Assembly: GCA_024681775.1 (NCBI GenBank)
Contig: JAILAF010000095.1
Span: 1-54,439, forward strand
Reading direction: 5' to 3'
Source of the DNA: Lachnospiraceae bacterium
GTDB taxonomy: Bacteria; Bacillota; Clostridia; Lachnospirales; Lachnospiraceae
Length of the DNA stretch: 54,439 nucleotides
Positions 34,699-43,827 of the stretch are shown piece by piece. Made by a program: the position numbers and the translations under genes. The notes under the pieces are model-generated. The model saw nothing but the letters and a program-made list of their open reading frames with translations, was not told where the DNA came from and ran no database searches. Each line of letters starts with the position of its first letter. Positions within the stretch are counted from its first letter, which is position 1.

Positions 34699-36054
34699 TT
34701 GGATACCCCAGGTGCCATACCCTTACAAATCTCATCCCTGATCGTTCTGGTCATTCTGTCAGCATTTTTCTCATCGGCCGAGACAGCCCTGACCGCCTGC
34801 AACAGAGTCCGCATGAAGACCCTGGAGGAGGAAGGCAGCAAAAAGGCCGCCCGTGTTAACAAAATCCTCGAAAACAACAGCAAAATGCTTTCCGCTATTT
34901 TGATCGGAAATAATATCGTCAATCTGTCCGCGTCCGCCATCGCCACGACGCTGGCGCTTCGCATCGGTCTCCTGGTGGGCATTGCCACCGGGATCCTGAC
35001 CTTTGTGATCCTGCTGCTGGGCGAGGTGGTTCCCAAGACCTGGGCCATGGTTTCCTCCGAGAAGCTTTCCCTGGCCTACGCTCCGTTGATCTCTTTCCTT
35101 ATGACGATCCTGACTCCCCTGATCTTCATCTTTGATGTGCTGGGGAATCTCATCCTGCGGATCTTCGGCATCGACCCGAAAAAGCGTGACAACACCATCA
35201 CCGAGTCCGAGCTAAAGACTTATGTGGACGCGGGACACGAGGACGGCGTCATCGAGACCGAGGAACGGAAAATGATCTACAACGTGTTTGATTTTTCCGA
35301 TTCCGTGGCAAAGGACATCATGATCCCCAGAGTCCGCATGGTCACCGTGGATGTGGAGGATACCTATGAGACCATCCGGGATGTCTTCAGGGAGTATATG
35401 TACACCCGTCTCCCCGTCTATGAGGAGGACAAGGACCACATCATCGGCATCGTCAACATCAAAGACTTCATCCTCTGCGACGATCCCGGCAACTTTAACG
35501 TCCGGGACATCATGCGCGAGGGATTTTACACTCACGAATTCAAGAAGACCTCCGACCTGCTGGAGGAGATGCGCAAGGAAACCATCAACATCGCTTTCGT
35601 CCTGAACGAATACGGCGCTACCGAGGGCATGATCACCCTGGAGGATCTGCTGGAGGAGATCGTGGGCGAGATCCGCGACGAGTACGATTCCGACGAGAAG
35701 GAGCTGGTACAGTTCATTGCGGACCGGACCTACCAGGTGGAAGCGGCCCTAAGCCTGGATGACCTGAACGAGGCCATCGGCTGCAACATCAGCAGTGAGG
35801 AATACGATTCCGTGGGCGGCGTCATCATCGAGCATCTGGATCATCTGCCGGAAGACGGCGAGGAAGTGGTGCTGGAGGACGGAACGACCCTGAAGGTCGC
35901 AGGCATGGATGACAACCGCATCGAGCATGTGCTCATCACCCTGCCGGAGCCCCCTGCCGAGGAAAGCGGCGAGGAAGCGGGCAAGGACGAAGGGTCCGCC
36001 GAAAGTAAGGAAGCCTCCGATACGGAAAACGAAAAAAGCGCGTCCGGCGAGTAA
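34699..36054 (+). CDS. DUF21/CBS/CorC-domain membrane protein (hemolysin C/CNNM-like)
   Basis: The only plus-strand gene. The 451-residue protein has an N-terminal DUF21 domain with about four membrane helices (LVILSAFFSSAETALTAC at about 15-32), a CBS pair around IMIPRVRMVTVDVEDT and HIIGIVNIKDF, and a C-terminal CorC_HlyC domain. Relatives are linked to magnesium or other cation export. The start is TTG at 34699 with AAAGGAG seven bases upstream. The tail is acidic. A terminator overlaps its stop codon. Confidence 0.9.
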   Translation: MDTPGAIPLQISSLIVLVILSAFFSSAETALTACNRVRMKTLEEEGSKKAARVNKILENNSKMLSAILIGNNIVNLSASAIATTLALRIGLLVGIATGILTFVILLLGEVVPKTWAMVSSEKLSLAYAPLISFLMTILTPLIFIFDVLGNLILRIFGIDPKKRDNTITESELKTYVDAGHEDGVIETEERKMIYNVFDFSDSVAKDIMIPRVRMVTVDVEDTYETIRDVFREYMYTRLPVYEEDKDHIIGIVNIKDFILCDDPGNFNVRDIMREGFYTHEFKKTSDLLEEMRKETINIAFVLNEYGATEGMITLEDLLEEIVGEIRDEYDSDEKELVQFIADRTYQVEAALSLDDLNEAIGCNISSEEYDSVGGVIIEHLDHLPEDGEEVVLEDGTTLKVAGMDDNRIEHVLITLPEPPAEESGEEAGKDEGSAESKEASDTENEKSASGE

Positions 36055-36070
36055 CCGGCGCGCTTTTCTT
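36034..36070 (+). terminator. Intrinsic terminator spanning the stop codon of the CBS-protein gene
   Basis: AAAAGCGCG and CCGG pair with CCGG and CGCGCTTTT around a 7-base loop that contains the TAA stop. The T-rich 3' arm is followed by CTTC. The matching A-run could let it serve both strands. Confidence 0.8.
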
Positions 36071-36106
36071 CATGCGTGAAACTGCAAAGACCGTCAAATC
36101 CAGGAA

Positions 36107-36143
36107 CCCCCGGGGCGGCTGCAAACGCCCACGGGGGATTTTT
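36107..36143. terminator. Second hairpin between convergent genes
   Basis: CCCCCG and GGCG pair with CGCC and CGGGGG, followed on the plus strand by ATTTTT. It lies 4 bases from the stop of the convergent ABC gene. The run of T favours a plus-strand terminator; on the minus strand it may mark the 3' end of the ABC operon. Confidence 0.65.
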
Positions 36144-36147
36144 GCTG

Positions 36148-37929
36148 TCAGGAAAGCTGCACGAACTGACTGTTGTAGAGTTCCTTGTAGAAGCCGTTCC
36201 GCTCCAGAAGCTCGGCATGCCTGCCCTGCTCCACGATATCGCCGTCCTTCATCACCAGGATCACATCCGCCTCCCGGATGGTGGACAGACGATGGGCCAC
36301 GATAAAGCTGGTCCTGCCCTGCATCATGTGGGTAAAGGCTTTCTGGATATTCACCTCCGTCCGGACGTCGATGGAGCTGGTGGCCTCATCCAGGATCAGC
36401 ATAGGAGGCAGGCAGAGCATCACTCTGGCGATACACAGGAGCTGCTTCTGGCCCTGGCTTAAGGAACCGCCGTCCTCTCCGATCTCGGTATCATACCCCT
36501 TCGGCAGCCGCATGATGAAATTGTGGGCATGGGCATTTTTCGCCGCCTCCACGATCTCCTCCAGGGGGGCGTCCGGCCGTCCGAAAGCAATGTTTTCCCG
36601 GATGGTCCCCTTCCGCAGCCAGGTCTCCTGCAGCACCATACCGTAGCTGCTTCTTAAGCTTCCTCTGGTCACATTCCGGATATCCGAATCTTCCACGCAC
36701 ACCGAACCGCCGATCACATCGTAGAAACGCATCAGCAGGTTGATGAGGGTGGTCTTGCCGCAGCCCGTGGGCCCGACGATGGCGATCTTCTGCCCCGGGG
36801 TCACATGCAGGTTCAGATCCCGGATCAAGGGCTTTTCGGGATCGTAGTAAAACTCCACGTCGTTAAAGTCCACTTTCCCCCTGGCATTTAACATCACCCG
36901 GGCATCGGGGGCATCCGCAGGCTCCGGCTCCGTATCGATGAGGTCAAAGATTCTCCCCGCACAGACGAAGGCATTCTGGAGCTCCGTCAGGACGCCGGAG
37001 ATCTCGTTGAAGGGCTTGGCATACTGGCTGGAATAGGCCAGGAAGCAGGACAGCTGTCCCACGGTGATGCCGCCGCGGATGGCGTAATATGCGCCGAAGA
37101 CCCCCACCCCGGCGTAGACCAGGGCATTGATAAAACGGGTGGAAGGATTCACCAGACTGGAGTAGAAAATCGCCTTCAGGGAAGCCGTTTGCAGACGCTT
37201 GTTGATCCGGTCAAAATCCTGTCTGGCCCTGTCCTGCATGGAAAAGGCCCGGACCAGCTTCTGGTTCCCCACCATCTCTTCGATGAAGGCGGTCTGCTCT
37301 CCCCGCTCCACGGATTGCTTCAGGAAGAATTCATGGGTGTGAACGGCGATGTAGCGGGCCACCAGGATCGACAGCGGGGTCAGGATCACCACCACCAGAG
37401 TGATGGGCACGTTGGTGACCAGCATAAATCCCAGGGTCCCCAGCACCGTCATCAATCCCGTAAAGAGCTGGGTAAATCCCATCAGGAGGCCATCCGCAAA
37501 GGTGTCCGCATCGGTGATGATACGACTCACCACATCCCCGGAGGGGTGGGCGTCCAGGTAGGCGATGGGCAGATTGTGCAGATGCTTCATGGCATCCTCA
37601 CGGATGTCCCGGACCACATGATAGGTCAGGTAATTGTTGCAGATGCTCATGATCCACTGGGCGATGGCGGTAATGCCCATCGTGATGCCGATGCGCAGAC
37701 AGATCTTCAGTATGTTCGCCATCCGCACCTGCCCGGGGCCCAGGAGTTCATCCACCGCATGGCCCGTAAAAATGGGGATGAGAAGCGTCAAAACCACTGT
37801 CAGTGCCGCCAGGAGCACGGACAGGATCAGGATGGGGATATAGTGTTTGATGTAAGTAAGAACGCGCTTCAGGATCCGGAGATTCTGTCCCTGATCGGGA
37901 AGGCGCTTCTTTTTGGGTTCTTCTGCCAT
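36148..37929 (-). CDS. ABC half-exporter with canonical ATPase site motifs
   Basis: A 593-residue protein with an N-terminal six-helix exporter domain (about 40-340) and a C-terminal ATPase. Walker A is VGPTGCGKTTLIN, the signature is LSQGQKQ and Walker B is MLILDEATSSID with the catalytic Glu. Paired with the exporter encoded just upstream, it should form a heterodimer of the multidrug type. The start at 37929 (MAEEPKKKR) follows AGGAG; the frame extends into the repeat array C but that part is rejected. Confidence 0.9.
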   Translation of the reverse strand: MAEEPKKKRLPDQGQNLRILKRVLTYIKHYIPILILSVLLAALTVVLTLLIPIFTGHAVDELLGPGQVRMANILKICLRIGITMGITAIAQWIMSICNNYLTYHVVRDIREDAMKHLHNLPIAYLDAHPSGDVVSRIITDADTFADGLLMGFTQLFTGLMTVLGTLGFMLVTNVPITLVVVILTPLSILVARYIAVHTHEFFLKQSVERGEQTAFIEEMVGNQKLVRAFSMQDRARQDFDRINKRLQTASLKAIFYSSLVNPSTRFINALVYAGVGVFGAYYAIRGGITVGQLSCFLAYSSQYAKPFNEISGVLTELQNAFVCAGRIFDLIDTEPEPADAPDARVMLNARGKVDFNDVEFYYDPEKPLIRDLNLHVTPGQKIAIVGPTGCGKTTLINLLMRFYDVIGGSVCVEDSDIRNVTRGSLRSSYGMVLQETWLRKGTIRENIAFGRPDAPLEEIVEAAKNAHAHNFIMRLPKGYDTEIGEDGGSLSQGQKQLLCIARVMLCLPPMLILDEATSSIDVRTEVNIQKAFTHMMQGRTSFIVAHRLSTIREADVILVMKDGDIVEQGRHAELLERNGFYKELYNSQFVQLS

Positions 37930-37959
37930 GGCAGTTCTCCTAAAAAAATTTGGGGGTGG

Positions 37960-38084
37960 GCGCTTTGCGCAAGGGGTCATTCGCAATCCGCTTCGCTACT
38001 TGCTCATGAAAAAGCGCTTTGCGCAAGGGGTCATTCGCAATCCGCTTCGCTACTTGCTCATGAAAAAGCGCTTTGCGCTTTTTC
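37960..38084 (-). repeat. Tandem array C of a 54-bp unit related to the dispersed element
   Basis: Two 54-bp units (37960-38013 and 38014-38067) are identical as read, followed by a partial third. The unit, on the minus strand, reads CATGAGCAAGTAGCG then AAGCGGATTGCGAATG, then ACCCCTTGCGCAAAGCGC, resembling the P3 flanks and P4 loop of copies D and E. A perfect 10-bp palindrome GAAAAAGCGC/GCGCTTTTTC with AAA loop (38062-38084) encodes the end of the upstream ABC protein. Confidence 0.9.
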
Positions 38085-39851
38085 AAACTGTGACTCGTAA
38101 ATCTCGCGGTAGACATCACAGGTTTCCAAGAGCTGCTCGTGGGTTCCGAGGCCTACGACAACACCCTCATCCAGAACGACGATGACATCCGCATGCATGA
38201 TGGCGGAGGCGCGCTGGCTTACGATGATCTTGGTGGTGTCTTTCAGCTCCGCGATGGCAGCCCGCATCCTGCTCTCCGTGAGGTAGTCCAGTGCGGAGGA
38301 GGAATCGTCCAGGATCAGGATCTCAGGATCCCGCACCAGTGCCCTGGCCACCGTCAGACGCTGCTTCTGGCCGCCGGAGAAGTTCTTTCCGCTGGGGGAC
38401 ACTCTGGTATCCAGACCGCCCGGCTTATCCAGGACCACCGCTTCCGCCTGGGCTCTGCGGATGGCCCTCCAGATCTGCTCTTCTGTGGCATTCGGATTGC
38501 TCCATTTCATGTTGGAGCGGATGGTTCCGCCGAAGAGCACTGCTTTCTGGGGCACCAGACCGATGCGGCTGCGCAGTTCCTCCTCGGGGATTTCGGCCAC
38601 ATTTCGTCCCTCCAGGAGGACGCTGCCCTCCGTGGCATGGTAAAAGCCGGGGATCAGATTGATGAGGCTGGTCTTGCCGGAACCGGTTCCGCCGATGATG
38701 CCAACGGTATCTCCACGATTTGCCATAAAGGAGATGTCCTTCAGGGTCTCCGCGCCGGCGCCTTCATAGGTGAGGCTCACATGGTCAAATTGCAAATACG
38801 GAACCCCCACCGCTGCCGAAGTGTCTCCGGAGTCTGCAGTGGCTGATCCCCTGACGCCGGGCTGCAGGGCAGCAATGTTCTCGCCCGCTTCGTCTTTCCG
38901 CTCATCCTCCACAGGCAGATCCAGCACATCTCCCACCCGCTTTCCGCAGGCCAGTGCCTTGGAGATGGTCACGATCAGATTTGCCAGCTTTACCAGCTCC
39001 ACCAGGATCTGGTTCATGTAGTTCAGCAGCGCCACCACCTGGCCCTGGGTCAGGTCACCGGCATTCACCCGGAGGGCACCGGTATAGATCAGATAGATGA
39101 TGGCACCGTTCACGATCAGGTAAGTTACCGGGTTCGTGACGGCTCCAACCCTGGCTACACGGGTCTGACTTTCTGTCAATAAACTGTTCTCACCCGAGAA
39201 TTTCTGCAGTTCCTGCTCTTCTCTGTGAAAGGCGCGGATGACTCTGGCACCTGCCAGGTATTCCCGGGTACTTCCCAGGACCTTGTCCAGATGGCCCTGA
39301 ACCTTGCGCTGCCCGGACATGGTCAGAAGCATGATCCCGTACACCACCAGCGCCAGGGCAGGGATCGCCACGGCAAAGATCAGACCGCTGCGCACATCAA
39401 TGGTAAAGGCCATGATCATGGCCCCCAGAACGATGATGGGGGACCGGAGGAACAGGCGCAGGGTCATATTGATGCCGGACTGGACCTGGTTGATGTCACT
39501 GGTCATCCGGGCGATGAGGGTGGAGGTACCCACCCGGTCCACACCGGTGTAGTCCAGTTCCATGATCCGGTCAAAAACCGCCTTGCGCAGGGCGGATGCC
39601 GTTCCCACAGCCGCCTTGGCAGCAAAATATTGGGCCGTCAGAGATACGGTAAGGCCCACTGCCGCCAGGAGCAGCAGCACCAGCCCCATCCGCAGGATCA
39701 GTCCCAGATCCTCACCACCGATGCCCTCATCGATGATCCGGCCCATGACCAGGGGGACAAAAAGCTCAAACACCGCTTCCAGCAGCTTAAAGAGGGGTGC
39801 CAGTGCAGCCTCTTTCTTGTACTTTTTTATGTAAACCAGCCAGTTACTCAT
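38058..39851 (-). CDS. ABC half-exporter with degenerate ATPase site
   Basis: A 597-residue partner to the next exporter. After six membrane helices the ATPase has Walker A IGGTGSGKTSLIN, signature FSGGQKQRL, and Walker B ILILDDSSSALD with Asp in place of catalytic Glu, the pattern of a heterodimer with one degenerate site. The start MSNWLVYIKKYK at 39851 follows AAGG; the frame could run to 40313 but would overlap the transferase gene. The last residues EKAQSAFS and the stop are encoded by the repeat array C. Confidence 0.9.
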   Translation of the reverse strand: MSNWLVYIKKYKKEAALAPLFKLLEAVFELFVPLVMGRIIDEGIGGEDLGLILRMGLVLLLLAAVGLTVSLTAQYFAAKAAVGTASALRKAVFDRIMELDYTGVDRVGTSTLIARMTSDINQVQSGINMTLRLFLRSPIIVLGAMIMAFTIDVRSGLIFAVAIPALALVVYGIMLLTMSGQRKVQGHLDKVLGSTREYLAGARVIRAFHREEQELQKFSGENSLLTESQTRVARVGAVTNPVTYLIVNGAIIYLIYTGALRVNAGDLTQGQVVALLNYMNQILVELVKLANLIVTISKALACGKRVGDVLDLPVEDERKDEAGENIAALQPGVRGSATADSGDTSAAVGVPYLQFDHVSLTYEGAGAETLKDISFMANRGDTVGIIGGTGSGKTSLINLIPGFYHATEGSVLLEGRNVAEIPEEELRSRIGLVPQKAVLFGGTIRSNMKWSNPNATEEQIWRAIRRAQAEAVVLDKPGGLDTRVSPSGKNFSGGQKQRLTVARALVRDPEILILDDSSSALDYLTESRMRAAIAELKDTTKIIVSQRASAIMHADVIVVLDEGVVVGLGTHEQLLETCDVYREIYESQFEKAQSAFS

Positions 39852-39886
39852 ACAAATACCTTCTGTCCAAAAGGGATGCATCGACA

Positions 39887-40621
39887 TCACTTTTGGACAA
39901 TCCTTCTGTCCGCCTTCAGACATATGCACAGACTGTATCCCGGAGCAAAAAAAATGTCCGTAAAACGCACATCCCGCAATTCCGGATTCAAAAGATCCAG
40001 ATAGTTTTTCCCCATGACGGGAAGCACGCCGCAACCAAAAGCCTTTCCGTAGGCCTCCCGTCTGGTCCAGAGCCGGTAGAAAAGCGCAGGTTTCTCCTCC
40101 CCCGCGCGGCGCAGCGCCTCCGCTTCCTCCGGGGAGAAAAACCGGTCTGCCGTCTCCTGCAGTTTCAATCCTCTGTGCTCCTGCAGATCGATGCCCACTT
40201 CCGCATCGGACAGCGCCAGGAGCACGTAGTCTCCGGAGTGGGTGATGTTGAATTTCGGAAGCGTCCCGTCCGCAAAATAAGGCTTTCCCTGGGGCCCCTT
40301 TCCATAGGGGCATTCAGGTGCCGGCCCTGCCTTTTGCAGGCGTCCCCACACTTCACAGGGATCCTGTATCCCTTCCGGGGTATCATAGCCGTTTTCCTGC
40401 GCCAGCCGCAGCAGGAGCCCCGACGCCAGTGCCCGGAGCTTTTCCTTCTCCGTGCGCCTTCCGTTCAGGATCTCCAGACGCTCTTTGTCCAGGAATCCGG
40501 CGACTTCCGAAAAAGAAAGCCCTCGGTCGGAGGGCTCTTCTTTCATTGCCTGTTGCAGGTCGGAGATCCGCATGCCGCACAGGATGAGGCAGGGATCCGA
40601 ACCTTTTTTATTCTTCCGCAT
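39887..40621 (-). CDS. Sfp-type 4'-phosphopantetheinyl transferase
   Basis: Transfers the phosphopantetheine arm from CoA to a serine of carrier proteins. The 244-residue length and motifs KPYFADGTLPKFNITHSGDY, VGIDLQEHR (metal-binding) and FYRLWTRREAYGKAFG fit the Sfp family rather than AcpS. It overlaps the end of aspS by 14 bases, with AAGGA inside aspS. The only carrier protein in the window is the DltC-like one at 24355-24585. Confidence 0.92.
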   Translation of the reverse strand: MRKNKKGSDPCLILCGMRISDLQQAMKEEPSDRGLSFSEVAGFLDKERLEILNGRRTEKEKLRALASGLLLRLAQENGYDTPEGIQDPCEVWGRLQKAGPAPECPYGKGPQGKPYFADGTLPKFNITHSGDYVLLALSDAEVGIDLQEHRGLKLQETADRFFSPEEAEALRRAGEEKPALFYRLWTRREAYGKAFGCGVLPVMGKNYLDLLNPELRDVRFTDIFFAPGYSLCICLKADRRIVQK

Positions 40622-42404
40622 CTTCTTCCTTCTCGGTGCAGAGCAGATGAAGCTCCCGGAGCTGCGCTTCCGTCACCTCGGAGGGAGCGCTCATCATCAG
40701 ATCCTGGGCGTTCTTGTTCATGGGGAAGGTGATGACCTCACGAATGGACTCTTCGCCCGTCAGCAGCATGATCATACGGTCCACACCGGGTGCTGCACCC
40801 GCGTGGGTGGGCGCACCGTAGGTAAATGCGTTGTACATTGCAGGGAACTTGGCCTTCACATCGTCCTCGCCCAGGCGGACCAGCTCGAATGCCTTCACCA
40901 TGATCTCGGGATCGTGATTACGCACGGCGCCGGAAGCGGACTCGTAACCGTTGATCACCAGGTCATACTGGAATGCGGTGATGGACAGAGGATCCACCTC
41001 GCCTCTGGCTGCCTTCTCCAGGATCTCCAGACCGCCGTTGGGCATGGAGAAGGGATTGTGACAGAACTCCAGCTCGCCGGATTCCTCTCCGATCTCATAC
41101 ATGGGGAAGTCCACGATCCAGCACATCTGATACTGCTCCTTATCCATGTGGTCGGGGCAGAGGATCCCCAGCTTGGAGCGGAGCACGCCTGCAGTCTTCT
41201 GTGCGACAGCCTTCTTGCCTGCAGCCAGCCCCACAAAGCAGCCGGGCTTCAGATCCAGGGCAGAGATGACCTGCTCCTTGATGGGCTGCACGAATTTGGA
41301 GATGCCGCCCACGATCTCGCCGTTCTCGTCCAGGCGGAACCAGTAGGTCTTCTGTGCGGTCTGCACTTCCACATCCGCGCAGAGCTGATCGATCTGCTTT
41401 CTGGTAGCGGTAAAGCCATCCACCACCACTGCCTCCACGGTATTCCCGGTGAAGGGATCGAAGCCGATGCCGGAAAGAAGCTCGCTCACGTCTTTCAGGA
41501 TCAGATCGATGCGCAGGTCGGGCTTATCGGTGCCGTATTTTTCCATGGCATCGTTGTATGCGATACGCCGGAAGGGGGCGGGGGTCACTCTCTTGTAGAT
41601 ACCGAACTCTTCAAAAATGGGAACCAGCACTCGCTCCAGAACCCCCAGGACATCATCCTGATCTGCAAATGCCATCTCCATATCCAGCTGATAGAACTCG
41701 CCGGGGGTACGGTCGCCTCTGGCATCCTCATCGCGGAAGCAGGGGGCGATCTGGAAATAGCGGTCAAAACCGGAAGTCATGAGGAGCTGCTTAAACTGCT
41801 GGGGTGCCTGGGGCAGCGCATAGAACTTGCCGGGATGCTTTCTGGCGGGAACCAGGTAATCTCTCGCACCCTCGGGAGAGGATGCGGTCAGGATGGGCGT
41901 GGAGATCTCCAGGAAGCCCTCCTTCTCCATGGCGCGGCGCAGGGCGGAAACCACCTTGCTGCGCAGAACGATATTACTCTTTACCTCGGGATTGCGCAGG
42001 TCCAGGTAACGATACTTTAATCTGGTGGACTCGTCCGCATCCTTGCTGTGATTGATCTCGAAGGGCAGCTCGGGATTGCGGTTCCTTCCCAAAACGACAA
42101 CACTGTCGGGAATCACTTCGATGTCACCGGTAGGAATCTTGGGATTCTTATTGCTGCGCTCCCGGACAGTGCCGGTAACGGTGACGGTGGATTCCTTGGT
42201 GATCCCCTTGAAAGCAGCTACCATCTCGGGGGTCTCTGCCACCAGCTGGGTGGTTCCGTAAAAGTCCCGGAGAATGAGGAAGACCAGATTGCCGCCCACC
42301 TCTCTGCTGTTCTCCAGCCATCCGGAGAGGGTCACCTGCTTGCCCACATCTGACAGGCGCAGCTCTCCGCAGTTGTGTGTTCTTGATTGAGTCAGTTTTT
42401 CCAT
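40608..42404 (-). CDS. aspS: Aspartyl-tRNA synthetase
   Basis: Charges tRNA-Asp. The 598-residue bacterial-type enzyme has an N-terminal OB fold (VTLSGWLENSREVGGNLVFLILRD), class II motif 2 FRDEDARGDRTPGEFYQLD, a GAD insert and motif 3 GAAPGVDRMIMLLTG. GGAGG precedes the ATG. It follows hisS by 71 bases, a common pairing in Bacillota. Whether it also charges tRNA-Asn is not decided here. Confidence 0.97.
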   Translation of the reverse strand: MEKLTQSRTHNCGELRLSDVGKQVTLSGWLENSREVGGNLVFLILRDFYGTTQLVAETPEMVAAFKGITKESTVTVTGTVRERSNKNPKIPTGDIEVIPDSVVVLGRNRNPELPFEINHSKDADESTRLKYRYLDLRNPEVKSNIVLRSKVVSALRRAMEKEGFLEISTPILTASSPEGARDYLVPARKHPGKFYALPQAPQQFKQLLMTSGFDRYFQIAPCFRDEDARGDRTPGEFYQLDMEMAFADQDDVLGVLERVLVPIFEEFGIYKRVTPAPFRRIAYNDAMEKYGTDKPDLRIDLILKDVSELLSGIGFDPFTGNTVEAVVVDGFTATRKQIDQLCADVEVQTAQKTYWFRLDENGEIVGGISKFVQPIKEQVISALDLKPGCFVGLAAGKKAVAQKTAGVLRSKLGILCPDHMDKEQYQMCWIVDFPMYEIGEESGELEFCHNPFSMPNGGLEILEKAARGEVDPLSITAFQYDLVINGYESASGAVRNHDPEIMVKAFELVRLGEDDVKAKFPAMYNAFTYGAPTHAGAAPGVDRMIMLLTGEESIREVITFPMNKNAQDLMMSAPSEVTEAQLRELHLLCTEKEEDAEE

Positions 42405-42475
42405 AATATTCCTCCAATATCGAAAATCGCGTATGCGTTTTTCACTTGCTTAGGGCACTGCCCGCAACGGGCTGT

Positions 42476-43735
42476 TTATTTCAGAGCCTCCAGGAAGCAG
42501 TCCCGGATGTCCTCATATCCTTCCTTCTGGAGCTGCTCCTTCTGGAACTTTCGATTCTTCATCATGCGGGTCATCAGGACCTGCTTGCCCTCTGAGCGGA
42601 GCTTCTGCGCCTCGGCGATGATGCCGCAGAGTCTCTCGCCGCCGATACCCTTCTCGATGAGGAAAGCAATCTTCTCGGAGGCGCCGGGCACCTGAAATCC
42701 GCTTTCGGTCAGGAGCAGGATGATGCGCTCAAAGCCGATGGAGAAGCCGCAGGCAGGCACGTCTGCGCCGGTGAACTTTCCCACCATCTTGTCATATCTT
42801 CCGCCACCGCCGCAGCTGCCGCCAAATTCGGGGATGGCGATCTCAAAGATCGTGCCGGTGTAATACCCCATGCCACGGACCAGGGTAGCATCAAAGACCA
42901 TGTCAAACTGCGCACTCTTGGTCGCTTCCACGGAGTCGATGATCTCACGGAGATTGGTGTGCACCTCGGGATCCAGGAAATCTCCCAGCTCCCCTGCCAG
43001 GAATCCCAGCTTGTCCTCCGCCTGCTCCATCTGTGCAAAGAGATTCAGATATCTGTCCGCTGCTTCTGCGGCAAATCCGTTCTCCAGGAGCTCTGCGCGG
43101 ACACCCTCCGCACCAATCTTGTCCATCTTGTCCATGGTGATGAATACGGAATCATAGCTGTCCTCGGGGAAGCCGCTGTAGGCTGCCATGGCCTTCAGGA
43201 TCCGGCGCTCGTTGATGCGGATCTCAAAGCCCTTGAATCCCAGCTTGCCCAGGGTGGTGGTGGTGGCCAGGATCAGCTCGATCTCCGCCAGGTTGGAAGG
43301 CTCTCCGAAAATGTCGATGTCGCACTGCATGAACTGACGGTATCTGCCCTTCTGGGGACGGTCCGCACGCCATACATTTCCCATCTGCAGCGCCTTGAAG
43401 GGGCTGGGAAGGGAAGCGGAATTGTTGGAATAGTATCTGACCAGAGGCACGGTCAGGTCATAGCGCAGGCCGCCATCCGTCACCTCTTCCTCGGTTTCGG
43501 CATCCTTCACGTTCAGCTTCTCGCCGCGCTTTAAGATCTTGAAGATCAGCTTTTCATTGTCTCCGCCCTGCTTGCTGGTCAGGTTCCCGATGGATTCCAC
43601 ACAGGGAGTCTCGATCTGGGTAAACCCAAAGCCCGCATAGGTCTCACGGATCACCTGCATCACATACTGGCGGATCCGCATCTCCTCCGGAAGGATGTCC
43701 CGCATTCCGGTGGTGGGTTTTTTGTTCATTGCCAT
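42476..43735 (-). CDS. hisS: Histidyl-tRNA synthetase
   Basis: Class II synthetase for tRNA-His, about 419 residues. Motifs: GMRDILPEE at the N-terminus, YDLTVPLVRY, WRADRPQKGRYRQFMQCDIDI (motif 2), LVRGMGYYTGTIFEI and CGGGGRYD. The C-terminal anticodon-binding domain includes LIEKGIGGE. Two close ATG codons (43735, 43729) are possible starts. The sequence upstream has a CCGGCC/GGCCGG hairpin at about 43757-43773. Confidence 0.96.
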   Translation of the reverse strand: MAMNKKPTTGMRDILPEEMRIRQYVMQVIRETYAGFGFTQIETPCVESIGNLTSKQGGDNEKLIFKILKRGEKLNVKDAETEEEVTDGGLRYDLTVPLVRYYSNNSASLPSPFKALQMGNVWRADRPQKGRYRQFMQCDIDIFGEPSNLAEIELILATTTTLGKLGFKGFEIRINERRILKAMAAYSGFPEDSYDSVFITMDKMDKIGAEGVRAELLENGFAAEAADRYLNLFAQMEQAEDKLGFLAGELGDFLDPEVHTNLREIIDSVEATKSAQFDMVFDATLVRGMGYYTGTIFEIAIPEFGGSCGGGGRYDKMVGKFTGADVPACGFSIGFERIILLLTESGFQVPGASEKIAFLIEKGIGGERLCGIIAEAQKLRSEGKQVLMTRMMKNRKFQKEQLQKEGYEDIRDCFLEALK

Positions 43736-43827
43736 AGCCTTGTTTCCTTTCCTCATCCGGCCTGCGCGGCCGGAACTTCGATCATTTTTTCTTATCGTCC
43801 GTTTCGGATCCCGACCGAGCGCCCTGC

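Noticed and set aside
37960-38084. CRISPR-like array
   Set aside because: The two 54-bp units are adjacent with no unique spacers, and no cas gene is present.
39852-40313. A 154-residue N-terminal extension of the upstream ABC exporter
   Set aside because: It overlaps the phosphopantetheinyl transferase gene in another frame, and exporter homology begins only at MSNWLVYIKKYK, which has its own ribosome site.
42418-42475. Regulatory leader between hisS and aspS
   Set aside because: Only a 5-bp GCCCG/CGGGC hairpin is present, with no T-box sequence or U-tract, so no regulatory claim is justified.
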